NCBI RefSeq assembly: GCF_000485595.1
Contig: NW_014578055.1
Location: 22,818-70,060, forward strand
DNA from: Priapulus caudatus
Taxonomy: Eukaryota > Priapulida > Priapulimorpha > Priapulimorphida > Priapulidae
DNA length: 47,243 nt
Direction: 5' to 3'
Shown here: in pieces, positions 11,701 through 25,300 of the stretch
Numbering within the stretch: position 1 is the stretch's first letter
How the letters are laid out: every line of letters begins with the position of its first letter
The notes under the pieces: generated by a model
What the model was told of the DNA's origin: nothing
Databases searched by the model: none
Seen by the model: only the letters and a program-made list of their open reading frames with translations
Program-made: the position numbers and the translations under genes

Positions 11701-14700
11701 TACAAATGATTTCATGACTACTTAAATAGCACCCTTGCATAAAAGCCAACTAGTTGTTGCTCACTCTGTTTAGAATAGTGGCTGATATATTCGTGTGCTT
11801 GCAGGAAAAGGAAGATCCAGAGATGTATTGATGATGACAAGTAAGGTACGCATCTTATATCGTCACAGTTCTTACTGTAAGACTGCTTGCTTACCAATAA
11901 TTTTGTTATTTAAGTGAGCTTATGATAATTGCACGTAAGCTAGCGCAAACATTTCATAGTATAGTTTCCAAGATGGGTCAATCTTTTTATTGTGTTCTGT
12001 ATTTAGTTGAAGTATTAATGAGGTCTTTTAGTCGGATAGCGAGTAATAGATATGGACTTATTTGAATTAAAAATAATGTTGTGTGTATCTTATTCTGTTT
12101 GATAAGCTAGCATATACGTTTCTTGTTCTGCTATGTCGGATTATATTTATGTACACTGGATAGGAATTATCCCTCTGTTGTTTATTTCAAGCATAGTGGG
12201 CAAACGGACTACAACAAATAAGAGACAAGAACTGATGAAACTACTTTGTGAGTGGCAAGAAATCAAATAGATCTGCACATAAGCAGCAACATTATACTTG
12301 ATAACTGACATTTAAATTAAGTAATTAAGGCCAGTTAATATCGGTATCCTAAAACGTTTAAGATTAATTACTATTGCCATGACTTGAGGTAGCATGGTGT
12401 AGATGATCTGTAGTGCATCACCTGACATGGTGGGACGAATGGATACATTGGTAAATAAGTAATCGGTAGATCAGTAATAAATCCTAATAATACGCGACCT
12501 GTTTTGGCATACATGTTAGGCAGGATGTTGTCAGCAATGCAGCAGAGAGTTTCAATTAGAAGAATTCACTGCCCCGATATGCCAGGCATGCCTATGGGTT
12601 TAGTTTTACGTATATATTTTGGACTTTTTTTTAAAATCATACAGTAAGCTCACCCAGTCACGAGTGGTCCAATGCAGTGATTAATTTGGGCACTGTTTAT
12701 CTATGCACTCGATAATGACAGTGTCATCCCCTGCCACTGATTTATGGCTAAGATGCGAGTCTTCGTTAGTAAACCCTTACTAGCAGTGTAGCGGCACTAG
12801 TACGGCAAGCAATTACTAGTCGTAGTGCTATTTTGAAAGGCAAGTGCCCGTAAAGTGAGTCCATTTTTACACACTTTTTAAGTGACAAAGATTGCTGGTG
12901 GTGGTGCCAGATTTTGTTGAAGAAATTGTAGCAATTGTATCGTTTAGTGAAGCAGCAGATTCCTCCTCGCACAAGACATACCATTTGCACATGGAATATT
13001 GAAAGGCACTGGCCCCGGTAAGTAATAGATAGCAAGATAATTAACATTTTGTAATAATTCATAATTGTATCACATAAATTATAGAGCTATAGGAAATTAG
13101 AAAGAATATTTACTCTTATGTGTCCAACGTGAAGTTGTGCCTTATTTGGTGAAATCTAAAAATGCTTTGCAGGGTAAAATTACAAGGGCAATGATTACTG
13201 TGAATGTCATGCTAAGAGTATTCATAATAGTCTATTGAATATTATTCAGTAATTGCACGATTAATCCATGTAATAGTATTTTATTTGATATTTTTTATTA
13301 AATTTTTCAGTTAAATTGGGATCGTGCATTTGTCAGAGGTGGTTTCATTAAATAAATCCAAGAACAAATCTCTTTTTAGTTTTAGATTTGCTGTGACTTT
13401 AACATTGAAACGATGACTGATCATGTCTATCAGCTTGTTCCTCACCTCAGCTGTTTGGTTTTTCGCTTGCTGCTTTTAGATCCATACCTGGGTCCGCTCC
13501 CTCGGACCGTCCCGAACGACACGTATATAAAGGCGAAGAGAGATCGCCACCGGGAGCCTCCCCCTGGCCAGCCTCCTGAACTCAGGCAGACTGACTCGCA
13601 TGCGACGAGGAGATGGAGGATGAAATGATGAAGAGGAGGAGGATGAAGAGAAGGAGTATACAACCCTGGCTGAAGGTACTGTGCTGCTATCTGACCTGAA
13701 AAGTGTTGTCTGTTTTCAGCAGTAAGGGCAATCATGTATGCTAATGTTGTTCAGTGATAAAGTGCAGGTGTGTGGGCATATGTGTGTGTGTGTTTGGGGA
13801 GGGGACTGTTTCTGGGTATGGCATGTCAATGCATGGTGAGTGCTCATATATAGGTAGCGGTTTCACGCATCACGTACCTACTGCTTACAGAGTTTGAGAG
13901 GCTTACTAGGGAAAGGAAGCAGGCCCTCAAGCAATACTACAAGCGACACAGGAGGAGAATGGGAGATCTGACTGGAGACGGACGACAGAGCGGCACAGCA
14001 GGGGGTGAGCGAACTCTCATGACACATCATGTCACAGCTGCTGGCCTCTCGCAGATGAATATGTGTAGGCATGTCTGTACATTCATTTCTAGGCGATATG
14101 CTGTATTGGTCATAAAGTTAAATGCATGAAAAAGACGAGAATATCAAAGGGGGGAATCTTAGATGAGAGAGGACCGCGGACTCAAAAGCGAAAATACATT
14201 CACAGAAGACAAGAGTGACCCTCAAAATGGGAAAGATGTTATTGGAAAGGGATCGAGAACTTTAAGAGGAAAACACGGTGTGAAATAGAAGAGACTCGCT
14301 GGGTTTCGCTGTGCTTTATCTTTGTGGTTAAGCATATATAGTCGTATGTAGTCTCAGGTAGTTTATCTAATTTCACGCCGTTTACGCCTCGTGTGCCCTG
14401 TAGCTTTGTTAGCAAGTACTAACACTGCTGAAAGTCACAGCCACGCTCCTTTCCCTTGGCCCAGCGCTATACAGCAACATGATACAAACTACATAGAAAC
14501 AAGTAACAATGTATTGCACGAGCTTTATACAGTCAGCATTTATTCTTACTGCAAGCACGCTAGCCTGTAGAGTAGTGTGAGGGTGCGTACCATTGTATTT
14601 TCCATACGCATGGGCATCATACCCGCATGCACACAGGAAGTGCAAGCCTGCACCTCCATGTTGCTGTTTCAATCTTTTATTTAAAGCCAACATTACTTGA

Positions 14701-17700
14701 ACACACAACATGCTTGCACCTCGCATGGCCACTATTGTGAGTGCTCAGCATTAATGGCAGGGAGTACATGTAAATGAGAGAGGGACTGAAAAGATACTTC
14801 AACAGTTTTGCAAGACGACTGCAATGCCAATAAGACCCTGAACAGGACTGGCCAAGGTCAAAAAGCTAGTTGTTTATTCTAACAAAGTACGCAGGCGCGG
14901 CTTTTGTGCACTGGAAGTAACTTCAGTGGATCTACGCACTATATTACGAAGCCTACTACTCTTGTTTTTCATATAAAAAATACTTCAGGGCAGTATGATT
15001 TATTAAGCAGTGAAGACTGTATCAGTAGATGTTGCGCATGATGGAACATTAGGCGGGCTTACTGTCCAGTTTGGTCAGTTTATTTCTCGGCAGATCTGAA
15101 ATAAGAAACCCAGCAGTTGTCATTTCAAGTACAAATCGGCGAGTCAACATATTTTATACCAAAACAAATTCGAGGCGGCAATGGAAAGTCTATATGAGTG
15201 GTGCTGTCCATTACGAAGCACACGGTTAATTTGATCGGTGAATTGCCACACACACGCAATGACCAATACGTCCTAAAGCAAGTTAACCAGGCGTCAGTAA
15301 ATGTTTTTTTGCCATAAGGCCTGTCAAGCTAGAGCTGGTTGTGTGTGTAACAGAACGACGATCTAGCGGCATGACTTCACTAAACATATGTTTTTTATTA
15401 ACACGCTAACAAAATTCTGAATAGCTAGAGCTGACGGATAGTGAAACGCACTCACCCGCCAATCAACATGACGAGATGCATCTTAACGAAGGCAGCCTTG
15501 CCGTTCATTCACGTTGATGAACTGCCGCTGTTTAGTGTAAGCAGCGTTTCTGTTAGAACTGCGCGTTTACGCCGGTGCACAATCCTGAGGTTCGGTGGCG
15601 GTCGGCGTTGCGGTGGTACCCCCCTCACGTGGTAGCGCGGCGATAACGTACACACGAAGACTGCCAATGGTTCCCCGATGAGCCCAACGATTGGCGAGAT
15701 AGAGACGCCGAGCCGCCCAGCAAATGTAGCCGCCGCTCTGGTGGTTGTACGTGGCACCACCTGGCTGGCAAGCCCTGTGCCGACGCCATGCGCGTGGCGC
15801 GCATCTGCAGTGTAGATGCCACTGTCGAGTTTTGGCAGTGTCGAAACTGAAAGGGCGGGCGTCCTAACGAAATCAGTTGTTGCTACTGCATGAGGTGTAT
15901 GTGTGAGTGGGGGGGGGGAGTCTGATTAGGTGATCAGTTGGTGGGATGGGCAAAAATGCTTTCGCCATTTACTAAACTTTGAATTGTAATTGTATGAATG
16001 AATGGAGAAAGACATGTAGAATACTCGATAGATAACGTAGGGGAAATAAGCCGCTGTGAGAAGACGCCGTAACGAATACTACTATGTATACTAGAAGTAA
16101 TTTATAATGAATTTTACTTTTTACGGTGGTACACTTCACTCACTGACTCATCCTTCTTGCCCTCACCTGTTTCCTTCACTTACGCCAATTCCGCTGTCGC
16201 ACTGACCGCGGCTGTCCTCTTACTTGTCCCTTCACTCACGATGCTGTCGCCTCTCCACTCACCTGTCCCTCTCTCACTCACCTGTCTCCCTTCACGTCAC
16301 GCTGTCCCTCTCGGAATCACCTGTGCCGCTCTCCACCTCAGCTGTCCCCCTTCACCAGCCTGTCGCCCGCTTCACTGCAACCTGTCGCTCTCACGCTCAT
16401 CTGTCCCATTCACTCACCCTGTCCTCTCCACTGCAACTGTCCCTCTCCACTGCACGACTGTCCCCTTGCACTCACCTGTCGACTCTCACCTCACCTGTTC
16501 CTTCACTCACAGTCTGTCATCTCACCCTCATACTGTCCCCCTTTATCTTCACCTGTCCCCCTTCACATCACTTGTGCCTCCTCACGTCACGCTGTCCCCC
16601 TTCAGCTCACACTGTCCGCTCTCACCTCACTGTTCCCCTTCACTCACCTGTCGGCCTCTCACCTCAGCCTGTCCCCTTCACTCACCTGTCGGCGCCCTTC
16701 ACTCAGCCTGTCCCCCTTCACTGCACCTGTCCCCCTTCACTCACGCTGTTCCGCCTTCACTCACCCTGTGCCGCTCTCGACCTCATCTGTCCCCCTTCCA
16801 CTGGCACCTGTCCTCCTTCCACTCACCTGTCGCCCCTTCACTCAGCGTGCTGTCCCTCCTCCACTCACCTGTCGCCCTTCACTACCTGTCCCCCTTCACT
16901 CACGTATTGTGGCTGTCCCTCTCACCTCATCTGTCCCCTTCACGTCACCTGTCGCCTCTCCACTCAGCGGAAGCTGTCCCTCTCCACTCTACGGTCCTGT
17001 CGCCACTTCCACTACACAAGCTGTCGGCCTCTCACGCTCACCTGTTCCGCTTCAGCTCACCACTGTCCCTCTCACTCTCATTGTCGCCCGTCTTTCACTC
17101 AACCAGCTGTCCTCCTTCAGCTGCACGCTGTCCGCCCTTCAGCTCACACTGTCCCTCTCGACCTGCACCTGTCCCCTTCACTCACTCTGTCCCTCTCACG
17201 CTCACCTGTCGCCCCTTCACTCACCTGTCGCCCCTTCCTCACCTGTCGCCCTTCACATCACCTGTCCCTCTTCACTCTCACCTGTCCCGCCTTCACTTCA
17301 CTGCTGTCGCCCCTTCACATGCACGAGCTGTTTCCGCCCTTCACTCACTGTCCCTTCAACTCACACTTCCCCTTCACTTCACCTGTCCGCCTCTTCACTC
17401 ACGGTGTCCCTGCTCAAGCTCACAGCTGTCGCCGCCTTCCTCACAGGAGACTGTCCCCTTCACGGTCACCTGTCCCCCTTCACTCACCTGTCCCTACCTC
17501 AGACGTGTCCCCCTTCACTCACGACTGTCCCGCCTTTCACTCACTGTCCCCTTCAGCTGCACGACTGTCCCTGTTATTATGTCCTCTAACTCACGCTGTC
17601 CCCTTCAACTCACCTGTCCCCTTCACTCACTATCTGTCTCATCTCACTCACGCTGTCCCTCTCAGCTCACCTGTCCTCTCAACTCATCTGTCGCCGCTTT

Positions 17701-20700
17701 CACCCGTTCACGCTGTGCCCCCTTTACGCAGGGTTTGAAAATACTTTTTCTACGATCGTGATCCTGGCAGGATCACCGACTGTTATAATGATTGGTGATT
17801 GCCTGGCAAACAGTTTTGGTGTCCTGCCCGAAACGCATACGTTATATATTATTTATACATTGGCATATATGTTCCTGTTTTACAAGTCGTATAGCATAAC
17901 CAGCCAAAAAAGATAGATTTTAATGACGTTGTTTAATGACGTCTAGATATTTTTGTTGGTCGTTTTTAATTTTGATCACTAAAAAATAACCTATCACCGC
18001 TCGCAATTACCAGGGTAATGGTACAATGGCGATAGTTCTTATGCCGGCAGAAATTGGACTACTCATTTCTACGTGCTATTGTAGTGTGGGTACAAATAAC
18101 TAAAAATATGTTTATATTTGAAACTTTAAATTAGCATTTTTGCTATGGCACTGTCAATATTCGTGCAATAGTTTTAACGGTACAATAACAAAGCCCTCGT
18201 CTTCATTCAGCACTTTATAAATTTTACACGCTTCACGTCTCGCCATTAAAACTGCCCACCTCCCCCTAAAACTGCGAAATGTCTGGCCAGTTAGCCGAGT
18301 CCAGTTTGCTGCTTAGCACATACACACGCTTGCAACTTGCAAGCACCTTGCAAGCACGCTCTCACACATTGTTCATCTTGCTTGGGAGTGTTTCATCACT
18401 TAAGCGTTGCCCCTACAGCTAAATGAGCTTATGCTTCTGAGAGTATAACTAAGGTTCATAATACTTATGAAAGCTAGAATGGTAATGATGTCTTTTTGCG
18501 ATGCCTTTTTCAAAATCGCGTTATCGAGAAGAGGTATAGCAGTAAATATTTTTCGGTGATCCATCAGATCACCGGCGATGTTTATTTTTCATGATCGCGG
18601 CTGTTGATCCGAGGCTGAAAAAGCCGTCGGATCACCGGATCGGCGAGTTTTTTTTTATTTTCAACCGGCTGCTTTACTCACGGCTGTCCCTTTCAACTCA
18701 CCTGTCCTCCTATCCACTGCACTGGCTTGTCCCGCTTCACTCACCATGGAGCTGTCCTCTCAACTCACGCTTGTCGCCTCCTTCACTCATCTGTCGCCTC
18801 TCCTCACCTGTCGGCTGCCTTCACTCACCTTGTCACCCTTCACTCACCTGTCCTCTCAACTCACCTGTCCCCCTTTACTCTCACCTGTCCCTCTCAACTC
18901 ACTGTCCTCCTTTCACTCAGCCTGTCGCTCCTTCACTCACATGCTGTCCCTTCACTCAGCGCTGTCCCTTCACTTCACGCTGTCCCCTTTCACTCAACTG
19001 TCCTCCTTCACTCGACCACTGTCCCCGCCTTCACTCCGCTGTCCCTCACTCACGCTGTCCCCCTTCAGTCACGGACTGTCGCCCCTTCAGCCTCACGCTG
19101 TCCCCCTTCACTCAGCCCCGCTGTCCTCGCTTCACTGCACCTGTCCTCCTTCACTCACCTTGTCCTGCCCTTCACAGTGCACGCTGTCGCGCCTTTACTG
19201 TCACACTGTCCTCCTTCACTCACAGACTGTCGCCCCTTCATCACCTGTTCCCTCTCAGCTCACCTGTCCGCCTTCACTCACTCTGTCCCTCTCCACTGCA
19301 CAACTGTCGCTCCTCCACTCACGCGTTTCCCTTCTGCACTTGATCTCTCCATCTGTTCTTTTACATCGTGCCACTCATCGTTGGTTGGTAGTCCCTGAGT
19401 CACGAGCGTTTGACAGACATGCAGGAGTCTTCAGTGCGCAGGCGGAGAACTGGTTGCCCCCACCCTCAGGAGTAAGCAACTCTGCCGTCTACAAATATTG
19501 GTTGCGTCATGCTCAAGCGGCCCCGTAATCAGCATACAATGCAGTTCCGGCTTACAGCCGAAACCCTTTCCAATCTAATTATACAATTGGCGAAGTATTA
19601 TATATAATATATATATATATGTGTGCGTCGTGGCCGGTGCGTGCGCGTGCGTGCGTGCGGTGCGTGGCGTGTGTTGTGTGAGGTGCACTGCGTGTGTGGT
19701 ACATGTGTGTCTGTGCGTGCGTGCGTGCGTGGCGTGTGTGGTAGGTGCACTCGCTGTGTGTAGCATGTGTGTCGTGCTATGCGTGCGTGCGTGCGTGTGT
19801 GTGTAAGGTGCACTCGCGTGCGTACTGTGATGTGTCTGTGCGTGCGTGCGTGCGTGGCGTCTCTGTGTGTATGGTTCACTCGCGTGTGTAAACACGTGTG
19901 TCTGTGCATGCGTGCGCTGCCGTGCGTCGTGTGTGTAGGTGCAGCTCGCGTGTGCTGCACGTGTGTTGTGCATGCGTGCGTGCGTCTGTGTGTGTAGGTG
20001 CAGGCTCGCGTGTGTGGCACGTGTGTCTGTGCATGCGTGCGTGCGTCTGTGTGTGTAGGTGCACTCGCGTGTGTACACCTGTGTCGTGCATGCGTGCGTG
20101 CGTCTGTGTGTGTAGGTGCAGCTCCGCGTGTGTGCACGTGTGTCTGTGGCATGCGTGCGTGCGTCTGTGTGTGTAGCGTGCACGTCGCGTGTGTACACGT
20201 GTGTCTGTGTCATGCGTGCGTGCGTCTGTGTGTGTAGGTTGCACTCACGTGTGTACACGTGTGTTCTGTGGCCTGCGTGCGTGGCGTCTGTGTGGTGTAT
20301 GGTGCACGTCGCAGTGTGTGACGTGTGTCTGTGGCAATGCCGTGCCGTGCGCTGTGTGTGTAGGTGCACTCGCGTGTGTGCACGTGTGTCTGTGCCATGC
20401 GTGCGTGGCGTCTAATGTGTGTAGGTGCACCTCGCGTGTGTACATCGTTGTGTCTGTGCATGCGTGCGTGCGGCGTCTGTGTGTGTAGGTGAGCTCGTGT
20501 GTAACGTGTGTGTCTGTGCGTGGCGTGCGTGCGTCTGCTGTGTGTAGGTGCAAGCTCGCTGTGTGTACGTGTGTGTCTGTGCGTGGCGTGCGTGCGTCTA
20601 TGTGTGTAGGTGCACTCGCGTGTGTACAGTGTGTCTGTGGCATCGCGTGCGTGCGTGCGTCTGTGTGTAGGTGCACTCCGCGTGTGTGCACGTGTGTCGT

Positions 20701-22295
20701 TGCATAGCGTGCGTGCCGTCTGTGGTGTGTAGGTGCACTCGCGTGTGTACACGTGTGTCTTGTGCATGCGTGCGGTGGCGTCTGTGTGTGTGAGGTGGCA
20801 CTGCGCTTGTGTCACGTGTGTCTGTGGCATGGCGTGCGTGCGTGCGTCTGTGTCGTGTAGGTGCACTCGCGTGTGTACAACGTGTGTGCTGTTGGCATGC
20901 GTGGTGCGTGCGTCTGTGTGTGTAGGTGGCCTTCTGCGGTGTGTACACGTGTGTCTGTGCATGCGTGCGTGCGTCTGTGTGTGTATGGTGCACTCGCGGT
21001 GTGTACACGTGTTGTCTGTGGCGTGCGTGCTTGTGCGTTCTGGGAGGGGAGAGAGCGTGTGCTAGCACTGCTGCACATTACAGCCACCGTTGCTGTACTT
21101 ACTAAGCAAGTGGTTAGCTCATGAAATTGGTCTAGATATAAAACACGTGCACGAGGTACTCGAGGGTAATCCGAAAACGAGTTGGGGATGTCGTAAGCTG
21201 GGGGTCAAAGGTCAAAGGTCAAGAGGTGTAAAAGACGGGGGAAGATGTCCCTCCTTAAGCTTAAGGTATAGGGAGGAATGCAGAATTGCGGGCAAAATCT
21301 AAACGGCTCGACTAGGCTCGTGATAGTCGGTGTATAGCATCATGGTAGGAAAAGCCATCACTGGTGTCGAAATTGAGGTCACGTGGGGATGCATTGGAGA
21401 GGTGCAAAGGTAATTGGGCAGCATGGCACCCCAGCTTCGACAACCCAACTCGTTTTCGGATTACCCCCCCCCCACGTCCCGACTTTCGAATCCGTACGGC
21501 GAGCCGTTTAGATTTGTGCCCAACTGTTGACGGACGCACGCACGAACGATCATGCGATTCTACAAGCTGTACAAGCTTCTACAAGATGAGCTAAAAGCAC
21601 TGCAATATCAAACAGTTTCAAGGCTTGATATTTTACAAGCTTTAAATTAGCCAGTATGCAAACACTGACTGACATCACTGTTTCACCCTATCAGTGGGAT
21701 AAAATATACAACCTTGCCTGCACATTTAACGTCAGCCTAACAAAACCTCCACATATTCACATCATGTGTGATCAGTACTCGCGCACGTTTTATCTAGACC
21801 AATTTCATGAGCTAACCTTGCCTGGTAGTAGCAACGGTGGTGTATGTGCAGGCAGTGCTAGCACACGCTCTCTCTCCCTCCCAGACGCACAAGCACGCAC
21901 GCACAGACACACGTGTACACACGCGAGTGCACCTACTCACCTCACCTGTCCCCCTTCACTCACCTGTCCCCCTTCACTCACCTGTCCCTCTCCACTCACC
22001 TGTCCTCCTCCACTCACCTTTCCTTCTCCACTGATCTCTCCATCTGTTCTTTTTACATCGTGCTCACTCATCGTTGGTTGTAGTCTGAGTAAGAGCGTTT
22101 GACAGACATGCAGGAGTCTTCAGTGCGCAGGGAGAACTGGTTGCCCCCACCCTCACGCAGACTCTGCCGTCTACAAATATTGGTTGCGTCATGCTCTACG
22201 GCCCGTAATCAGCATACAATGCGTCCGTCTTACAGCCAAACCCTTTCCAATCTAATACAATTGCGGTATTATATATATATATATATATATATGTG

Positions 22296-22330
<35 letters not shown>

Positions 22331-25300
22331 ATGTGTGTGTAGGTGCACTCGTGTGTGTACATGTGTGTCTGTGCGTGCGTGCGTGCGTGCGTGTGTGTAG
22401 GTGCACTCGTGTGTGTACATGTGTGTCTGTGCATGCGTGCGTGCGTCTGTGTGTTGTCCCCCTTCACTCACCTGTCCCCCTTCACTCACCTGTCCCTCCT
22501 TCACTCACCTGTCCCCTTCACTCACCTGTCCCTCGGTGAGTGAAGGGACAGGTGAGTGAAGGGGGACAGGTGAGTGAAGAGCGACAGGTGAGTGAAGGGA
22601 CAAGTAAGAGGGACAGGTCAGTGGACAGGGATTGGTAAGTGGAAAGGAACAGGTGAGTGCAGAAGGATGAGTAGTGAGTGAAGTGTACCACCTAAAAGAA
22701 AAATTCATTATAAATTACTTCTAGTAGTACTAGTAGTATTCGTTACGGGTCTTTCCCACAGAGTTATTTCCCCTACGGTTTCTATCGAGTATTCTACATG
22801 TTCTTATCTCCTTCATTCATACAATTACATTCAAAGTTTAGTAAATGGGAAAGATTTTTGCCCCATCCCACCAACTATCACCTAATCAGACTCCCCCCCC
22901 CCCCACTCACACATACACTCATGCAGTAGCCAACAACTGATTTCGTATGACGCCCGCTTTCAGTTTCGACACTGCCCAAACTTCGACAGTGGCATCTACA
23001 CTGCAGATGGCGCCACGGGCACGGCGTCGGCACAGGGCTGCAGCCAGGTGGTGCCACGTACACCACCAGAGGGCTACATGTGCTGGGCGGTGCTCGGCGT
23101 CTATCTCGCAATCGTTGGGCTCATCGGAGGAACCATTGGCATCTTCGTGTGTACGTATCGCCGCGCGTAGCCACGTGAGGGGGGTTACCACGGCAACGCC
23201 GCCGCCCACCGACCTCAGGATGTGCACCCGGGTAAACGGAGTTCTAACAGAAACGCTGTTACACTAAACAGCGTCATCATCACGTGATGAAGGCAAGGCT
23301 GCTTCGTTAAGATGACATCTCGTCATGTTGTGGGTGTGAAGTGCGTTTCACCTATCCGTCAGCTCTAGCTATTCAGAATTTTGTTAGGTTGTTATAAAAA
23401 ACAATGTTTAGTGAAGTCATGCCGCTAGATCGTCGTTCTGTGTACACACACAACCAGCTCTAGCTTGACAGGCCTAGCAAAAACATTTACTGACGCCTGG
23501 TTAACTTGCTTAGACGTATTGGTCATTGCGTGTGTGTGGCAATTCACCGATCAATTAACCGTGTGCTTCGTATGGACAGCACCACTCATATAGACTTTCC
23601 ATTGGCCCTCGAATTTGTTTTGGTATAAATATGTTTACTCGCTGCATTTGTTACTTGAAATGACAACTGCTGGGTTTCTTATTTCAGATCTGGAGAAATA
23701 AACTGACCAAACTGGAGTAAGCGCCTAAGTTCCATCATGCGCAACATCTACTGATACGTCTCACTGCTTAATAAATCATACTGCCTGAAGTATTTTTTTA
23801 TATGAAAACAAGAGTAGTAGGCTTGTAATATAGTGCGTAGATCCACTGAAGTTACTTCCAGTGCACAGCCGGTGCTACCTTTGTTAAATAAACAACTAGT
23901 TTTTGACCTTGGCAGTCCTGTCATGTTCTTTTGGCTATTGCAGTGTCTTGCAAAACTGTTGAAGTGATATTTCAGTCCCTCTCTCATTTACATGTACTCC
24001 TGCATATGTGGCACTCACATAGTGGCATGGAGGGCAAGCATGTTGGTGTTCAAGTAATGTTGGTGTTCAAATAAAAGATTGAACAGCAACATGGAGGTGC
24101 AGGCTTGCACTCCTGTGTGCATGCGTGTATGCATGCATGCGTATGGAAAATCAATGGTAGACCCTCACACTACTCTACCAGGCTAGGTGCTTGCAGTAAG
24201 AATAAATGCTGTGTATAAAGCTCTGCAATACATTGTTACTTGTTTCTATGTAGTTTGTATCATGTTGCTGTATAGGCTGGGCAAGGAAAGGAGCGTGGCT
24301 GTGACTTCAGCAGTGTTCAGTACTTGTAACAAAGCTACAGGGGCACACGAGGTAAACGGGTGAACATTAGATAAACTACTGAGACTACATACACTATATA
24401 TGCTTAACCACAAAGATAAAGCACAGGAACCCAGCGAGTCTCTTCTATTTCACACGTGTTTTCCTCTTAAAGTCTCGATCCCCTTTCCAATAACATTTTC
24501 CCATTTTGAGTCACTCTTGTCTTCTGTGAATGTATTTCTCCTTTTGAGTCTCGCTCCTCTCTCATTAATGTATTTCCCCCCTTTGTATTCCTCGTCTTTT
24601 TCATGCATTTAACTTTATGACCCAATACAGGATATGCTAGGAAATGAATGTACAGGACATGCTACACATTTCATCTGCGAGGCAGCGTGTGACATGATGT
24701 GTCATGAGAGTTCGCTCACCCCCTGCTGTCCGCTCTGTGTCCGTCTCCATCAGATCTCCCATCTCCTCCTGTTGTCGCTGTAGTATTGCTGAGGCCTGCT
24801 TCCTTTCCTCTAGTAGCCTCTCAAACTCTGTAAGCAGTAGTTACGTGATGGTGAAAACCGCTACCTATATATGAGCACTCACATGCATTGACATGCATAC
24901 CCAGAAACAGTCCCCTCCCCAAACACACACACACATATGCCCGCACACCTGCACTTTATCACTGAACAACATTAGATACATGATTGCCCTTACTGTGAAA
25001 CAGACAACACTTTCAGGTCAGTATAGCAGACAGTACCTTCAGCAGGGTTGTACTCCTCTTCTTCATCCTCCTCCTCTTCATCATCATCCTCCATCTCCTC
25101 GTCGCTGGAGTAGTCGCTGAGTTCAGGAGGCTGGCCAGGGGGAGGCCCCGGTGGCGATCTCTTCTTCGCCTTCTCTATAACGTGTCGTGGGACCGGTCCC
25201 GAGGGAGGACCAGGTATGGATCTAAAGCAGAAGGAAAACCAACAGCTGAGGTGAGGAAACAAGCTGATAGAATGATCAGTCATTCGTTTCAATGTTAAGT

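Larger units (their letters stand above)
11662..16300. repeat. Left arm of large inverted duplication
   Basis: Read as reverse complement, this matches 22540-26932 along its length: WBP11 introns and exons 4-9, the membrane-segment exon and the start of the CTGTCC minisatellite. It carries more indels than the right arm. It begins exactly at the gap and ends inside a minisatellite, so the right-hand limit is approximate. Confidence 0.9.

Noticed and set aside
12766-13062. 98-codon minus frame and its twin on plus at 25615-25860, which look conserved
   Set aside because: Their similarity comes from the inverted duplication, and they are antisense to WBP11 exon 7, not independent genes.
16157-17761. 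534-codon open frame and overlapping 504- and 273-codon frames
   Set aside because: They are produced by an 18-bp repeat whose length is a multiple of three. All three plus frames are open, with the same Ser/Pro/Leu/His composition.
19575-21087. Histidine/threonine-rich and cysteine/valine-rich proteins up to 264 codons
   Set aside because: TG/TGCG minisatellite translated in many frames. No splice or homology signal.
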